Assembly: GCA_029260595.1 (NCBI GenBank)
Contig: JAJDCY010000026.1
Location: forward strand, 1 to 35,354
Length of the DNA: 35,354 bases
DNA from: Phycisphaeraceae bacterium
Lineage (GTDB): Bacteria; Planctomycetota; Phycisphaerae; Phycisphaerales; Phycisphaeraceae
Direction: 5' to 3'
Shown here in pieces: positions 6,824 through 13,538 of this stretch (position 1 is the first letter of the stretch; each line of letters begins with the position of its first letter). The notes below the pieces were generated by a model. That model had not been told where the DNA came from. It saw only the letters and a list, made by a program, of their open reading frames with translations, and made no database searches. The position numbers and the translations under genes are program-made.

Positions 6824-6996
6824 CCGAACACCCCACTACCCCAGAGCATGAAGACTACTAACACCTTCGCAATGAGCTGGGGTGGGCCGTAGGTCCGCGG
6901 AACCACAGGCTGCCCCCACTGCGACCATAGGATGCCCAGGTCCACGCTAATGAGCGCAACCCACGCCATTGCCCACAAAGTCTCGCGGTCCATCAT
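6820..6996 (-). CDS. Small membrane protein, two transmembrane segments
   Basis: 58 residues from an ATG in an ATGATG context overlapping the upstream stop. Hydrophobic spans lie at about residues 7-24 (LWAMAWVALISVDLGILW) and 41-57 (LIAKVLVVFMLWGSGVF), separated by a Pro/Gln-rich loop. The short hairpin topology resembles small phage membrane proteins, including holin-like ones, but nothing proves lysis activity. Confidence 0.7.
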   Translation of the reverse strand: MMDRETLWAMAWVALISVDLGILWSQWGQPVVPRTYGPPQLIAKVLVVFMLWGSGVFG

Positions 6997-7223
6997 CCCG
7001 TCACCGCCTTGAACACCACCACCATCAGCAGCACGCATGCCGCGGACAGCACGACGGCGATCACGGCCAGCCCCCTGCCGGCACCGCGGAAGATCAGGTC
7101 GTCCGGCTCAAGCTGCGTGGTCCGGCGGTCCTTGTCACGATCAGTCATGGCGACACCGCCTGTAGTACCGTCGGTCCAGCGTCGCGACCCTGGGTACCGG
7201 CCCAAATTATTATCCTTGTTCAT
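6993..7223 (-). CDS. Small single-pass membrane protein
   Basis: 76 residues. The ATG at 7223 is preceded by GGAGG at a 10-base spacing and overlaps the upstream stop as ATGA, so this start is favoured over the internal MTDRDKD. The first 50 residues are hydrophilic; the last 25 form a hydrophobic helix (GLAVIAVVLSAACVLLMVVV). An N-in, tail-anchored topology is likely. Function unknown. Confidence 0.7.
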   Translation of the reverse strand: MNKDNNLGRYPGSRRWTDGTTGGVAMTDRDKDRRTTQLEPDDLIFRGAGRGLAVIAVVLSAACVLLMVVVFKAVTG

Positions 7224-7492
7224 TTTTTCGTATCCTCCAGTCCCTTTACCTGCTTATCGAAGGCCGCGAGCGTCGCACGCAGGTCGTCTTCATCGCCTTG
7301 GTGGTTCAGCATCTGTTCGTAGCGGTCGCGCAGGTCTAACGCGCGCTCGAACACATGGGCGAGCGTCCATATCTCATCCATGCCGATGGTCTCGCGCCAC
7401 CCCTGGTTTTTATCGAACCACGCACACGCGAGTCTCTCTGCGTGTGTCCAGCCCGCAGGATTGAACGACCTACCCACCTTGGAGATACTCAC
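7220..7492 (-). CDS. Hypothetical helical protein, 90 residues
   Basis: Starts with a GTG overlapping the upstream stop (GTGA), preceded by GGAG. The sequence is soluble and helical, with Trp-rich patches (WTHAERLACAWFDKNQGWRE) and a charged C-terminus (DDLRATLAAFDKQVKGLED). The tail AFDKQVKGLE resembles the ends of other products in this unit (FDKLKEGLG, FDNLVRGLE), hinting at common descent. No known family recognised. Confidence 0.7.
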   Translation of the reverse strand: MSISKVGRSFNPAGWTHAERLACAWFDKNQGWRETIGMDEIWTLAHVFERALDLRDRYEQMLNHQGDEDDLRATLAAFDKQVKGLEDTKK

Positions 7493-7680
7493 TGGCGCTC
7501 CATCTTTAAGACTCGGCAGTGACGACAGTCAGTCACTTTTACTCGCCACCAAGGGACGCCCAACACGACCACACCTCCGTGCTCCGTGGACAGAACAGAC
7601 CCGTGGTTGTGCCACTGGTGAAGTCCGATAGAGCACAGCATTCGATGCCGACATGCCTTCATAGCTACAGATAACTGCAT
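7489..7680 (-). CDS. Small zinc-binding-type protein
   Basis: 63 residues, with Cys/His spacing that looks like a zinc site: CRHRMLCSIGLHQWH near residues 10-24 and TDCRHCRVL near the end. Small proteins of the form CxxGxHxW....CxxC are frequent in phage accessory regions. Its start overlaps the end of the upstream membrane protein gene by 16 bases. No role can be given. Confidence 0.65.
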   Translation of the reverse strand: MQLSVAMKACRHRMLCSIGLHQWHNHGSVLSTEHGGVVVLGVPWWRVKVTDCRHCRVLKMERQ

Positions 7681-8126
7681 GCGGTCACCTCCAGTCCTCT
7701 CACGAGGTTATCAAAAGCCTTGATACTTGCGTTGAGTTCCATCTCGAAGTCGTCGCGCTCCGCTGCGTCTAGGTGCTCGACGAGCGAGCAGGCCCTCATG
7801 CGCAAGTCCATTGCGGCCGGGGCTATGGCGGCCATGTGTATGGCGTCGGCGCGTGTCACGGCGTCGTCGAGGCTCGTCGGCCCGATCACATTTAGTAGGT
7901 AGCCCGAGTACGCGGTGCCGAGCCCCAACACCCCGATCAGCCAGACTATCGGTTCGGTGTGGCCCTTGACCACGAAAGCCCAGGCAACGAAGGACACTGT
8001 TAAGACCCCCAGAGTCCAGCTGCATGTGGTCGCGACTGCCAGGCGGAACGGCGTCGCGTGCCCCCACCCAAACCGGCGGTCCTTGGTCCCTACCTCCCCC
8101 ACCTTCCTCGGCCTACGGTCGGTCAT
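7665..8126 (-). CDS. Membrane protein with cytoplasmic helical tail
   Basis: 153 residues. A basic N-terminus (MTDRRPRKVGEVGTKDRR) precedes two hydrophobic spans at about 29-52 (VATTCSWTLGVLTVSFVAWA) and 60-80 (VWLIGVLGLGTAYSGYLL). The remaining 70 residues are soluble and helical (MDLRMRACSLVEHLDAAERD) and end FDNLVRGLEV. Function unknown. The codons for the N-terminal DRRPR lie in a 17-base repeat shared with the neighbouring gene. Confidence 0.75.
   Translation of the reverse strand: MTDRRPRKVGEVGTKDRRFGWGHATPFRLAVATTCSWTLGVLTVSFVAWAFVVKGHTEPIVWLIGVLGLGTAYSGYLLNVIGPTSLDDAVTRADAIHMAAIAPAAMDLRMRACSLVEHLDAAERDDFEMELNASIKAFDNLVRGLEVTACSYL
8107..8123 (-). repeat. 17-base direct repeat in gene starts, copy 1
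   Basis: CTCGGCCTACGGTCGGT on the plus strand, encoding the N-terminal DRRPR of the gene starting at 8126. An identical copy lies at 8430-8446 near the start of the adjacent upstream gene. Confidence 0.7.
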
Positions 8127-8461
8127 GAGCCGTCACCCAGGGCCGCACGGACGGCGATGTGATCGACGATGTCCGCTTCGAGCTGACACCCGTCGCAAGC
8201 CCCGGCTTTGGCGTGGTTGCGGTGGTCCACCACCTCACAGTTGCAGTCGATCCAGTGAGCGGCGCGGTTGAGCAGCGCCCGCGCGGCGGCACGGTCCCGG
8301 ATCAGCGCCACGGCCTCTCTATGGATGGCTCGTGTCATCCCGGTGCCACCGGCCCTCTGCACCTCGGATAGTACACGCCCCAGGAAACCGTAGGCTTCTT
8401 CCATCACTGCGTCGTCCGTCTCGGCCTCGCTCGGCCTACGGTCGGTTGTATCGTCTGTCAT
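8123..8461 (-). CDS. Hypothetical protein with Cys/His cluster and shared N-terminal module
   Basis: 112 residues from an ATG preceded by GGAGGTGCAGACG. The N-terminus MTDDTTDRRPSEAETDDAVM resembles those of the products starting at 9935 and 12380. The middle is helical (GMTRAIHREAVALIRDRAAA). A C-terminal CNCEVVDHRNHAKAGACDGC could bind zinc through Cys and His. No family recognised. Confidence 0.7.
   Translation of the reverse strand: MTDDTTDRRPSEAETDDAVMEEAYGFLGRVLSEVQRAGGTGMTRAIHREAVALIRDRAAARALLNRAAHWIDCNCEVVDHRNHAKAGACDGCQLEADIVDHIAVRAALGDGS
8430..8446 (-). repeat. 17-base direct repeat in gene starts, copy 2
   Basis: Identical to 8107-8123. Here it encodes the DRRPSE segment near the N-terminus of the gene starting at 8461. 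The pair implies that the 5' end of one gene was copied from the other. Confidence 0.7.
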
Positions 8462-8499
8462 CGTCTGCACCTCCAGTGCTGTCCCGCGCGGGCGGGGGT

Positions 8500-8844
8500 C
8501 TAGTCTGCCGTCCCGAACGAGACTCGCTCGCTGTAGTACCCGTTGGACGCCCCGTACCACCGGACAGTGACGGAGCCCTTGATCGTCGCGAGGTTGTAGA
8601 ACGTCCACGTCCCGGACTCGCTCGCCTTGTCGTCTTCATGGCTATCCTCGACGGCGATAAGGATGGGGGTGTCCAGGAGGTCGTCCAGGTCACCGCAGAT
8701 GTCTTGAATCTCGACCCGTTCGCAGCAGTCCTGGTGGTGCTGCATAACATGGTCGGTGCCGTCGCTGTCGGTGAAGGTGAGGCGGTCGTCCCCCTCCCTC
8801 ATCACCGCGGTCAGTGTCTTGCCTCTCAGGTCTTCAAATTCCAT
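8500..8844 (-). CDS. DUF7448-like phage protein
   Basis: 114 residues with the full pattern of this family: LTFTDSDGTDHVMQHHQDCC near 22-41, then VEIQDICGDLDDLLDTPIL, then SGTWTFYNLATIKGSVTVRW and YGASNGYYSERVSF. The compact, Trp/Tyr-rich domain is widespread in phages and some plasmids; its activity is unknown to me. It follows the 530-base gap, so a promoter inside that gap may drive it and the genes downstream. Confidence 0.85.
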   Translation of the reverse strand: MEFEDLRGKTLTAVMREGDDRLTFTDSDGTDHVMQHHQDCCERVEIQDICGDLDDLLDTPILIAVEDSHEDDKASESGTWTFYNLATIKGSVTVRWYGASNGYYSERVSFGTAD

Positions 8845-8905
8845 CGTCAGCCTCCAGTGCTGCGGTCATACGGGTGGCCTACCCACCCTCGGTTGAAGGG
8901 TTGGG

Positions 8906-8914
8906 GGTATAGCA
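8906..8914 (-). promoter_or_regulatory. Candidate extended -10 element
   Basis: On the minus strand this reads TGCTATACC, matching the TGn-TAnnnT-like extended -10 layout apart from its last base. No good -35 hexamer is present. It would transcribe the DUF7448-like gene starting at 8844. Confidence 0.3.
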
Positions 8915-9179
8915 ATCAACTACAAACCACCTCTGATTTACGGTTTACCACTACTGTTCCATGCCTAGCTGCGCCACCCGGTTTTCGTTGCCGGTGCCGT
9001 AACCCGAGGGGGAGGATCTAGGCTCCCATGCTCGCGGTGTAGATCGTTTTGCCTGCCGCCTGTCTACAAGGTTCGGCTTGCCAGGTGTCGGCCGCCCACA
9101 GGTACCTGGCGCACGTACTTCGGCGCTGCCGCGATTTCTGCGACCACCGAGATCATCCGAGATGTGTTTTTGATTAGAC

Positions 9180-9272
9180 TCAACGTACACATACGCGGAC
9201 CCTACAGCAGCGGGACGGTACGTGTCAAGAGCGGCGGACAAAGGAAGGCCCTCAAGGGTATGTGTACATTGA
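9180..9272. repeat. Inverted pair of TATGTGTAC(A/G)TTGA sites
   Basis: TATGTGTACATTGA at 9259-9272 and, inverted, TCAACGTACACATA at 9180-9193 (13 of 14 bases matching as reverse complements), 65 bases apart. The spacing suits a pair of protein-binding sites, with looping possible. Confidence 0.45.
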
Positions 9273-9303
9273 CTCCGGGGAGGGTCGCCGAACCTTGAGG
9301 GCC
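9247..9303. repeat. Perfect 11-base inverted repeat
   Basis: GGCCCTCAAGG (9247-9257) and CCTTGAGGGCC (9293-9303) with a 35-base spacer that contains one of the TATGTGTAC sites. It could form a long-loop hairpin or act as a paired binding site. Confidence 0.55.
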
Positions 9304-9375
9304 AGTGGTTCCTCAGAGAGCGGGAACTGGTGAGATCATCGCGCATTCGACCCGTCCTTGTCAAGCGCCGCAGCT

Positions 9376-9618
9376 TCACTCATCGTTATTCTCCATTTGT
9401 AGCGCGAGTCTGCGCTGCAGGCATGCAACGTGCCACGCCAGGTCAATCACAGCGTTCATGCTGTGGATGGTCTGCGTCAAGGGTTGCCCATCCGTGTCGA
9501 AGTGGTCAACCACCACGGTGAGCCCTTTGAGTTCGCCGCGCCGAGCGATCTCGTTGACGAAATCAAGGGTTTCTTTGATGGTTTTACGGTCATGGGATAG
9601 CGGGGTGATACCGCTCAT
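9376..9618 (-). CDS. Hypothetical protein, 80 residues
   Basis: A mixed alpha/beta sequence with a strand-like GLTVVVDHFD near the middle and a helical end (NAVIDLAWHVACLQRRLALQ). Not recognised. The ATG overlaps the upstream stop by four bases. It is the last gene before the 530-base gap. Confidence 0.7.
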   Translation of the reverse strand: MSGITPLSHDRKTIKETLDFVNEIARRGELKGLTVVVDHFDTDGQPLTQTIHSMNAVIDLAWHVACLQRRLALQMENNDE

Positions 9619-9935
9619 GTCGTCTCCTCGGGTGTGTCAAGCGCCGCGGCTTCATGGAGCACTGCCTGTAGTAACACGAAGGCATCAAACTCGTCCCAGT
9701 CCGCGACGTCGCCGTTGAGGTGGAAGCCAGCGACCCCTTCGCTATCTTGGCGTATGGCGTCGATGTCGCGCAGCAACTCGCGCAGCCGCGCGTTTTCGGT
9801 CTGGGTGTCGTCACGCCCCTGGACCAGGCTCAGGACGGCATGGTAGCGCTCGTCCCGGTCCGGCCAGTCCGTCATCACGGCGGCCTGTGTCTCTTGGGCC
9901 TCGGTCGGGGCTCTCTTGTTTGCGTCGTCGCTCAT
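9615..9935 (-). CDS. Hypothetical coiled-coil protein with shared N-terminal module
   Basis: 106 residues from an ATG preceded by AGGAGGAGAT. The N-terminus MSDDANKRAPTEAQETQ resembles that of the gene starting at 12380, also at the DNA level (both contain GCCTCGGT and CTCTCTTGT on the plus strand). A heptad-like stretch (TENARLRELLRDIDAIRQ) is followed by an acidic aromatic segment (ADWDEFDAFVLLQAVLHEA). Function unknown. Confidence 0.75.
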   Translation of the reverse strand: MSDDANKRAPTEAQETQAAVMTDWPDRDERYHAVLSLVQGRDDTQTENARLRELLRDIDAIRQDSEGVAGFHLNGDVADWDEFDAFVLLQAVLHEAAALDTPEETT

Positions 9936-10273
9936 ATCTCCTCCTGCGCCGGCCACCATGTCGCGGCCTGGCGTCCTGTCACTCGGCACTTGCGCGGCTC
10001 CCCCTTCCTCACCCCACGGCACTCAGGCAGCCGCTTGTGGAGCCACTCGTAGGCCGCGCGGTCGAGGTCGAACTCGGCCAACTCACGGCACGTGTACCCC
10101 GGCCACCGTTGCACCAGCCATTCGGCCTGGCGTACTTGCGCCGCGGCCTTGCCGGTCCTGGTCACATGCACGGCTGCGGCCTTGGAAGTGTCGGGATCCA
10201 CGGCCCGCGCCCGCGCCTTCGCGGCGTCGAACAGCGGCCCATCGCTGCGGCTTGCGATACCTTCGCGGCTCAT
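9932..10273 (-). CDS. Winged-helix-like DNA-binding candidate
   Basis: 113 residues, with GGAGGGAG before the ATG. The opening part has DPDTSKAAAVHV, a segment often seen at the N-terminus of small phage wHTH proteins. It continues with WPGYTCRELAEF, DRAAYEWLHKRLPEC and a basic wing-like GVRKGEPRKCRVTGR. I infer DNA binding; target unknown. Overlaps both neighbours by four bases. Confidence 0.75.
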   Translation of the reverse strand: MSREGIASRSDGPLFDAAKARARAVDPDTSKAAAVHVTRTGKAAAQVRQAEWLVQRWPGYTCRELAEFDLDRAAYEWLHKRLPECRGVRKGEPRKCRVTGRQAATWWPAQEEI

Positions 10274-10353
10274 CGGTTCTCCCTCCAAAACCAGACACAG
10301 ACGCCGATAATCAGCGCCCAGGACAGGATGTGGTGTAGCCATGGCTGTTGCAT
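10270..10353 (-). CDS. 27-residue membrane peptide
   Basis: Begins MQQPWLHHILSWAL and is mostly one hydrophobic helix ending in WFWRENR. The ATG overlaps the upstream stop by one base (TGATG), GGTGGAG precedes it, and its stop overlaps the next ATG by four, so translation is very likely despite its size. Its first four residues match those of the next gene upstream (MQQP). Confidence 0.6.
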   Translation of the reverse strand: MQQPWLHHILSWALIIGVCVWFWRENR

Positions 10354-10541
10354 CAACGGCTCCACCACGCCGGTTTGCGTGCGTCCGGCATGCCACGCAG
10401 TTCCATTTCCTTCAGCCAGTTGGCGCGCATATCCGCACGCAACCCCTCGGTTTGTGCGCGGAGTCTCTGCCAACGCCACATCATCTGCCCACGCTCGTCC
10501 TGCAGTGCGTTAGCGTCCTTCGTTTTTGCGGGCTGTTGCAT
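10353..10541 (-). CDS. Small charged helical protein, 62 residues
   Basis: Rich in Arg, Gln and Met (ERGQMMWRWQRLRAQ, EGLRADMRANWLKEMELRG); predicted to be a single long amphipathic helix. One-base overlaps at both ends (TGATG) tie it to its neighbours. No family recognised. Confidence 0.65.
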   Translation of the reverse strand: MQQPAKTKDANALQDERGQMMWRWQRLRAQTEGLRADMRANWLKEMELRGMPDARKPAWWSR

Positions 10542-10840
10542 CACTCGGCCTCCTGGCAGGACTTCTCGCACTGGTAGATGCGCTTCGCGTCCTCGGCGCA
10601 CTTGATCCAGCAGTCCGCACGGTTGTCGAGGCGGGTGCGACGGCGCGTACACTCGTTGATGCAGTACGTCGCCTTGGACATGGGGTCATCGAGCACGGTC
10701 CATGTGTCCGTCTCGTTACACACATAGTCGGCTCCCCACGCGCCTGATCGCACCATCTCACACCTCGCCTCTACTGCCGGCGCTGCGGTCGCGGTCACGA
10801 GGCACAGAGCTAGAGTTGTCAGTACCGCGCGGCTAGTCAT
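10541..10840 (-). CDS. Secreted cysteine-rich protein
   Basis: 99 residues. The start MTSRAVLTTLALCLVTATAA is a classic Sec signal peptide with probable cleavage after APAVEA, and GGAGG precedes the ATG. The mature part has eight cysteines, including two CxxxC pairs (CINEC, CEKSC) and CWIKC, a spacing seen in disulfide-bonded helical hairpins. It would be exported to the periplasm or outside. I cannot name a family. A role in envelope modification, superinfection exclusion or lysis timing is possible but unproven. Eight-base overlap with the upstream gene. Confidence 0.8.
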   Translation of the reverse strand: MTSRAVLTTLALCLVTATAAPAVEARCEMVRSGAWGADYVCNETDTWTVLDDPMSKATYCINECTRRRTRLDNRADCWIKCAEDAKRIYQCEKSCQEAE

Positions 10841-11450
10841 CGTTCTTGCCTCCAGGCTCGCCACTGAGACGGGCGATCAGTTGGTCGTGCTGTTGAACCG
10901 GCACGCAGGTGTCGCACGTTGGCGGTCCGCAGCCACCAGGGCACGCGACGACATGCGACCATGTCCCCATCGCAGCCCGCAGCCGCATGGCGTCCGCGAT
11001 GACTTCGACCAGTGCCTTGCGCACTTCAGAGGGGACAACGAAACTATTCCACGGCCCAATCAGCTTACAGTCGTCCATCACGTGTCCCGCGATCTCACGG
11101 GCGCGGGCTTCGATTATCTTGTCGTTCATGCTTCGTCCCCTATGCCGCGAGTACAGAACGAGCACGGCGACCTTGTCTTCGTTCTTCGCCGCTTCGAGTA
11201 GGTACTCCTGGTACATCTCGTCGTACTCGTCTTTCCAGTGCCGCACCTTCTCGTCCGCCGATGCAGCGCCGAGGTCGTAGGAGGCCTTTAGCACCGGCTC
11301 GACCTCTGCCACGAATGTGCAGAATTCGCAGTCGCCATGCTCACGTGATTCGCACTCGCACTCGGGGTGGCACGTCGTCTCTGCAATGTAGTTTTCCGCC
11401 AGCGCCCGCAGTATCTGCGCGCGGTCTTTCGTCGCCCTAGCCTTTGCCAT
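10833..11450 (-). CDS. Cysteine-rich hypothetical protein, 205 residues
   Basis: Start MAKARATKDRA chosen after GGTGAGGGCGAG. Near residues 25-45 lies a dense cluster, CHPECECESREHGDCEFC. A helical, charged middle follows (HWKDEYDEMYQEYLLEAAK). The C-terminal third has KALVEVIADAMRLRAAMG and ends with CPGGCGPPTCDTC. Two separate zinc sites look likely. Not recognised. Confidence 0.75.
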   Translation of the reverse strand: MAKARATKDRAQILRALAENYIAETTCHPECECESREHGDCEFCTFVAEVEPVLKASYDLGAASADEKVRHWKDEYDEMYQEYLLEAAKNEDKVAVLVLYSRHRGRSMNDKIIEARAREIAGHVMDDCKLIGPWNSFVVPSEVRKALVEVIADAMRLRAAMGTWSHVVACPGGCGPPTCDTCVPVQQHDQLIARLSGEPGGKNDD

Positions 11451-11625
11451 GGTTCTCGCCCTCACCATCCGCCAGGATGGATTCCGCCGCGAGCAGCATC
11501 CTGTGCGCCTCGCGTATGCCGTCCGCGATGTCTGCCGCAAGCTTCGGAGCAATTGCTGGCGTACCCCACTTGGCTGCAATATCGGTCGCTACGGATTGGA
11601 TTATGATCTCCCGAGTATCGCCCAT
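11437..11625 (-). CDS. Hypothetical helical protein, 62 residues
   Basis: AAGGAG precedes the ATG. The sequence (TREIIIQSVATDIAAKWGTP, then ADIADGIREAHRMLLAAESI) reads as two amphipathic helices. Overlaps the downstream gene by 14 bases and the upstream gene by 25. No family recognised. Confidence 0.65.
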   Translation of the reverse strand: MGDTREIIIQSVATDIAAKWGTPAIAPKLAADIADGIREAHRMLLAAESILADGEGENHGKG

Positions 11626-11837
11626 CGCTTCTCCTTCGCGGCCGCTTCGTTGGCGAACCGAACTACCTGGCCAAGCCGACCCGGGTCGGTTGTCACCACG
11701 ATCAGCATCAGCGTTCCCGGGGTCACACCCGGCCCCTGCTCGAAATCGCAACCGGCGTCGGTCAGGTGCCTCGTGAACAGTTCGAGCTTCCAGGCATCGA
11801 TCGCAATCCCAACTCTTTTCGGTTCAGTCGTTGTCAT
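11601..11837 (-). CDS. Small conserved phage-type alpha/beta protein
   Basis: 78 residues with GGAGG before the ATG. The pattern RVGIAIDAWKLELFTRHLTD, AGCDFEQGPGVTPGTLMLIV, then LGQVVRFANEAA is one I associate with small conserved phage proteins in which an amphipathic helix is followed by a strand pair. No biochemical role known to me. Confidence 0.75.
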   Translation of the reverse strand: MTTTEPKRVGIAIDAWKLELFTRHLTDAGCDFEQGPGVTPGTLMLIVVTTDPGRLGQVVRFANEAAAKEKRWAILGRS

Positions 11838-12027
11838 GGTTGTCCTCCGTCGGCTTCCAGTGCGTCGGTGTGTAGTAGACGTACATGCTCCGGTCCTTGA
11901 GCCACCACAGGTTGCGGTCGAACACCAAGCGTTGTTCGTTGCGGCATCCGGCGCGGTCGTCGATCTTCGTTTCAACCGCTACCCCGGTCGGTGGCTTGCG
12001 GGTTTCTGTCTCTATCCAGTGCGGCAT
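11824..12027 (-). CDS. DUF551-like small phage protein
   Basis: 67 residues from MPHWIETETRKPP, preceded by GAGGGAGAG. The arrangement W(I)....RKPP.GV.VETK at the start and YYTPTHWKP near the end resembles DUF551-type proteins, in which W...LP..G..V ends in a THW..L/P motif. Function unknown. It shares one base with the upstream gene's stop. Confidence 0.65.
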   Translation of the reverse strand: MPHWIETETRKPPTGVAVETKIDDRAGCRNEQRLVFDRNLWWLKDRSMYVYYTPTHWKPTEDNHDND

Positions 12028-12380
12028 CACGACTCTCCCTCCGGGCCGGGCCGCGAGATGGCATCGCACTCACGCATCATCAAGCACAATGGCTTTTCGC
12101 AGCCCTCGTCCTGGCAAAACGATGCAATGTTGTCGATGTCCGCGAGACGGAGTTCCATTCGCGTGAGTAGATCTCGCAGCCGCGCGTTCTCTGCCGCGAG
12201 AGTGTCGCGCTCCTGCCTGTACCTATCACGGTCGAATATGGGGCCGAGCACCGCATCCGTTGCTTGCATGCCGTTCTGCGATGCCGCGACGATGGTGCGT
12301 ATTACGCGCGCCTCTCGCTCTTGCTCGCGCGTGGGTACTTCGGCCTCGGTGGGCTCTCTCTTGTCGGTGGGGTCACTCAT
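12027..12380 (-). CDS. Coiled-coil protein with shared N-terminal module
   Basis: 117 residues. The N-terminus MSDPTDKREPTEAEVPTREQ resembles the starts of the genes at 9935 and 8461. A heptad region follows (RYRQERDTLAAENARLRDLL), then a Cys-containing C-terminal part (CQDEGCEKPLC). The layout matches the 9615-9935 product (module plus coiled coil), so the two are probably paralogues. ATGA overlap upstream. Confidence 0.75.
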   Translation of the reverse strand: MSDPTDKREPTEAEVPTREQEREARVIRTIVAASQNGMQATDAVLGPIFDRDRYRQERDTLAAENARLRDLLTRMELRLADIDNIASFCQDEGCEKPLCLMMRECDAISRPGPEGES

Positions 12381-12592
12381 AGCCAGCCCTCACATTCGCG
12401 GCACCGCAGGCCCGGACAGCCTGCCGGCGCATCGCATTGGCAGTGGCGCACGTCCGAGAACGCCAGCCGCACGGTGGCGCGCGGCCGCTCGTGGACGGTG
12501 GTCCCGAGCCGTGGTCGCGGGTCTTCGTACGGGTCTTCGCGGGTCAGGCCGTCATACTCGGTGGTCGGCGCGGGCTTCTCACACTGCTTCAT
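12377..12592 (-). CDS. Small Cys-rich protein, 71 residues
   Basis: Mostly polar and Pro/Arg-rich, with a C-terminal cluster CQCDAPAGCPGLRCREC likely to bind zinc. The ATG overlaps the upstream gene by 14 bases. Not recognised. Confidence 0.65.
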   Translation of the reverse strand: MKQCEKPAPTTEYDGLTREDPYEDPRPRLGTTVHERPRATVRLAFSDVRHCQCDAPAGCPGLRCRECEGWL

Positions 12593-12944
12593 CGGTGTAC
12601 CCCCGGTCGGCCATCCACTTATCCCAGCAGTCGCGGTGTCCGAGCATTAGGGGGTAGCGGAGGATGCGCCCAAGCCCATCCTGCGCCAGACCGACGCTAG
12701 CGTACGAGCTTGAAGGGGGTGTGTCCCCACACTGACGGCAGCGGATGTAGAATCCCGGCTCATACCGCCTGTCGTGAATGCGGAACATCTTCGAGTGTCC
12801 GTCCACCGTGGCGTGGTAGATGTAGCTCTCGCCCCCGCCCGCGGTTACTTCAAAAATCTCGAACGGGATGTCCAGCTCACCCTCGGCTCGCGGCTCCTGG
12901 GCCTGTTTCGTGATGTCTTCGTGTCCTTGTGCGTATTCAGTCAC
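12579..12944 (-). CDS. Hypothetical protein with zinc-like CxxC, 121 residues
   Basis: Starts at a GTG after GGAGGTAGAGGT and overlaps the upstream stop (GTGA). The central part is strand-rich (FEIFEVTAGGGESYIYHATV). A CRQCGDTPP motif is followed by HRDCWDKWMADRGY; together these may hold one zinc ion. Not recognised. Confidence 0.7.
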   Translation of the reverse strand: MTEYAQGHEDITKQAQEPRAEGELDIPFEIFEVTAGGGESYIYHATVDGHSKMFRIHDRRYEPGFYIRCRQCGDTPPSSSYASVGLAQDGLGRILRYPLMLGHRDCWDKWMADRGYTDEAV

Positions 12945-13234
12945 ACCTCTACCTCCACGCGTACTACTCGGATTTCTTTTTGGGGTTCCTTCTCGGCGAA
13001 ATACTTCCCCTCGGGGCCGCACCTATCGGACCACCACCACCCCAGGCATCGCTCGGTGTAGGGACTTAGGCCCTCGCTTGGCCATCGCTCAAGTCCGCTG
13101 ACAGGGTCGATGACCAGGCGCTGCTTCCGCATGCATCGGGGTAGGTCCACCGCGCCCATGTATGGCGTGTGCTTCGGGATCCATGGAACCCGGCAGTAGT
13201 GACGGCAGTCTTTACATACTCTCGGTTGGCTCAT
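12941..13234 (-). CDS. Zinc-binding phage protein of the CxDCxHY...CGPEGKYF type
   Basis: 97 residues. Key residues in order: CKDCRHY near 7-13, a Cys near 35 (LPRCMRK), DPVSG near 45, C near 65 (TERCLG), and CGPEGKYF near 74-81. Four to five cysteines at these spacings define a small zinc-binding fold that recurs in phage accessory regions; the same layout appears in the genes at 19796, 20188 and 20475 of this window. Function unknown. Confidence 0.8.
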   Translation of the reverse strand: MSQPRVCKDCRHYCRVPWIPKHTPYMGAVDLPRCMRKQRLVIDPVSGLERWPSEGLSPYTERCLGWWWSDRCGPEGKYFAEKEPQKEIRVVRVEVEV

Positions 13235-13538
13235 TGTCGTTGCCCTCCAGGCGTTTGTTGAATGTCTCGAGTGCGGCGTCGGCTCGTGCGGCGAACCAAG
13301 ACGCCTCCATTTGGTCATCAAAGCGGCGTGCCCCGCGCGACACGGTGGTATGCACGCGGCCCAGCACCGCGCCGACCCGTGCCAGCGTCCAGCCGCGCTG
13401 GCGCAGCAGCCACATAGCCATGGCGCGGGCGTCGGTGGCTCTGCGGGCCGTGGATTCGCCGGCGACGATGCGCGGGTTCAGGTCCGCGACCTCTGCGGCG
13501 ACGGCAATGGCGGCTTGCGCTGTGTCGTAGTCGGACAT
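13212..13538 (-). CDS. DnaA domain IV-like helix-turn-helix protein
   Basis: 108 residues from an ATG in a TGATG overlap (an adjacent GTG at 13541 is an alternative). Residues about 35-75 read RAMAMWLLRQRGWTLARVGA, then VLGRVHTTVSRGARRF. The G-R-x-H-T-T-V segment is the hallmark of the DnaA C-terminal domain that reads DnaA boxes. There is no ATPase domain, so it could compete for or mark origin-like sites, or act as a repressor. The C-terminal 30 residues are helical. A second such protein is encoded at 15174-15626. Confidence 0.8.
   Translation of the reverse strand: MSDYDTAQAAIAVAAEVADLNPRIVAGESTARRATDARAMAMWLLRQRGWTLARVGAVLGRVHTTVSRGARRFDDQMEASWFAARADAALETFNKRLEGNDNEPTESM

Larger units (their letters stand above)
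8845..9375. other. 531-base region without a convincing gene
   Basis: Lies between two leftward genes. One long minus-strand frame exists (to base 9379), but its product is Arg/Pro/Ser-rich with no protein-like segments and no good ribosome-binding site, so I treat the region as mainly non-coding. It holds an extended -10-like element near its left end, a perfect 11-base inverted repeat (9247-9303), an inverted pair of TATGTGTAC-type sites (9180-9272) and a 6-base inverted repeat CCAGGT/ACCTGG (9081-9109). Roles as an internal control region, origin or structured RNA are all possible. Confidence 0.5.

Noticed and set aside
8951..9379. 142-codon minus-strand frame in the large gap
   Set aside because: Arg/Pro/Ser-rich composition, no domain, no convincing ribosome-binding site; the region looks regulatory.
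11449..12657. 402-codon plus-strand frame
   Set aside because: It is the reverse shadow of at least six good minus-strand genes with ribosome-binding sites and coupled starts; its product is Ser/Arg-rich without motifs.
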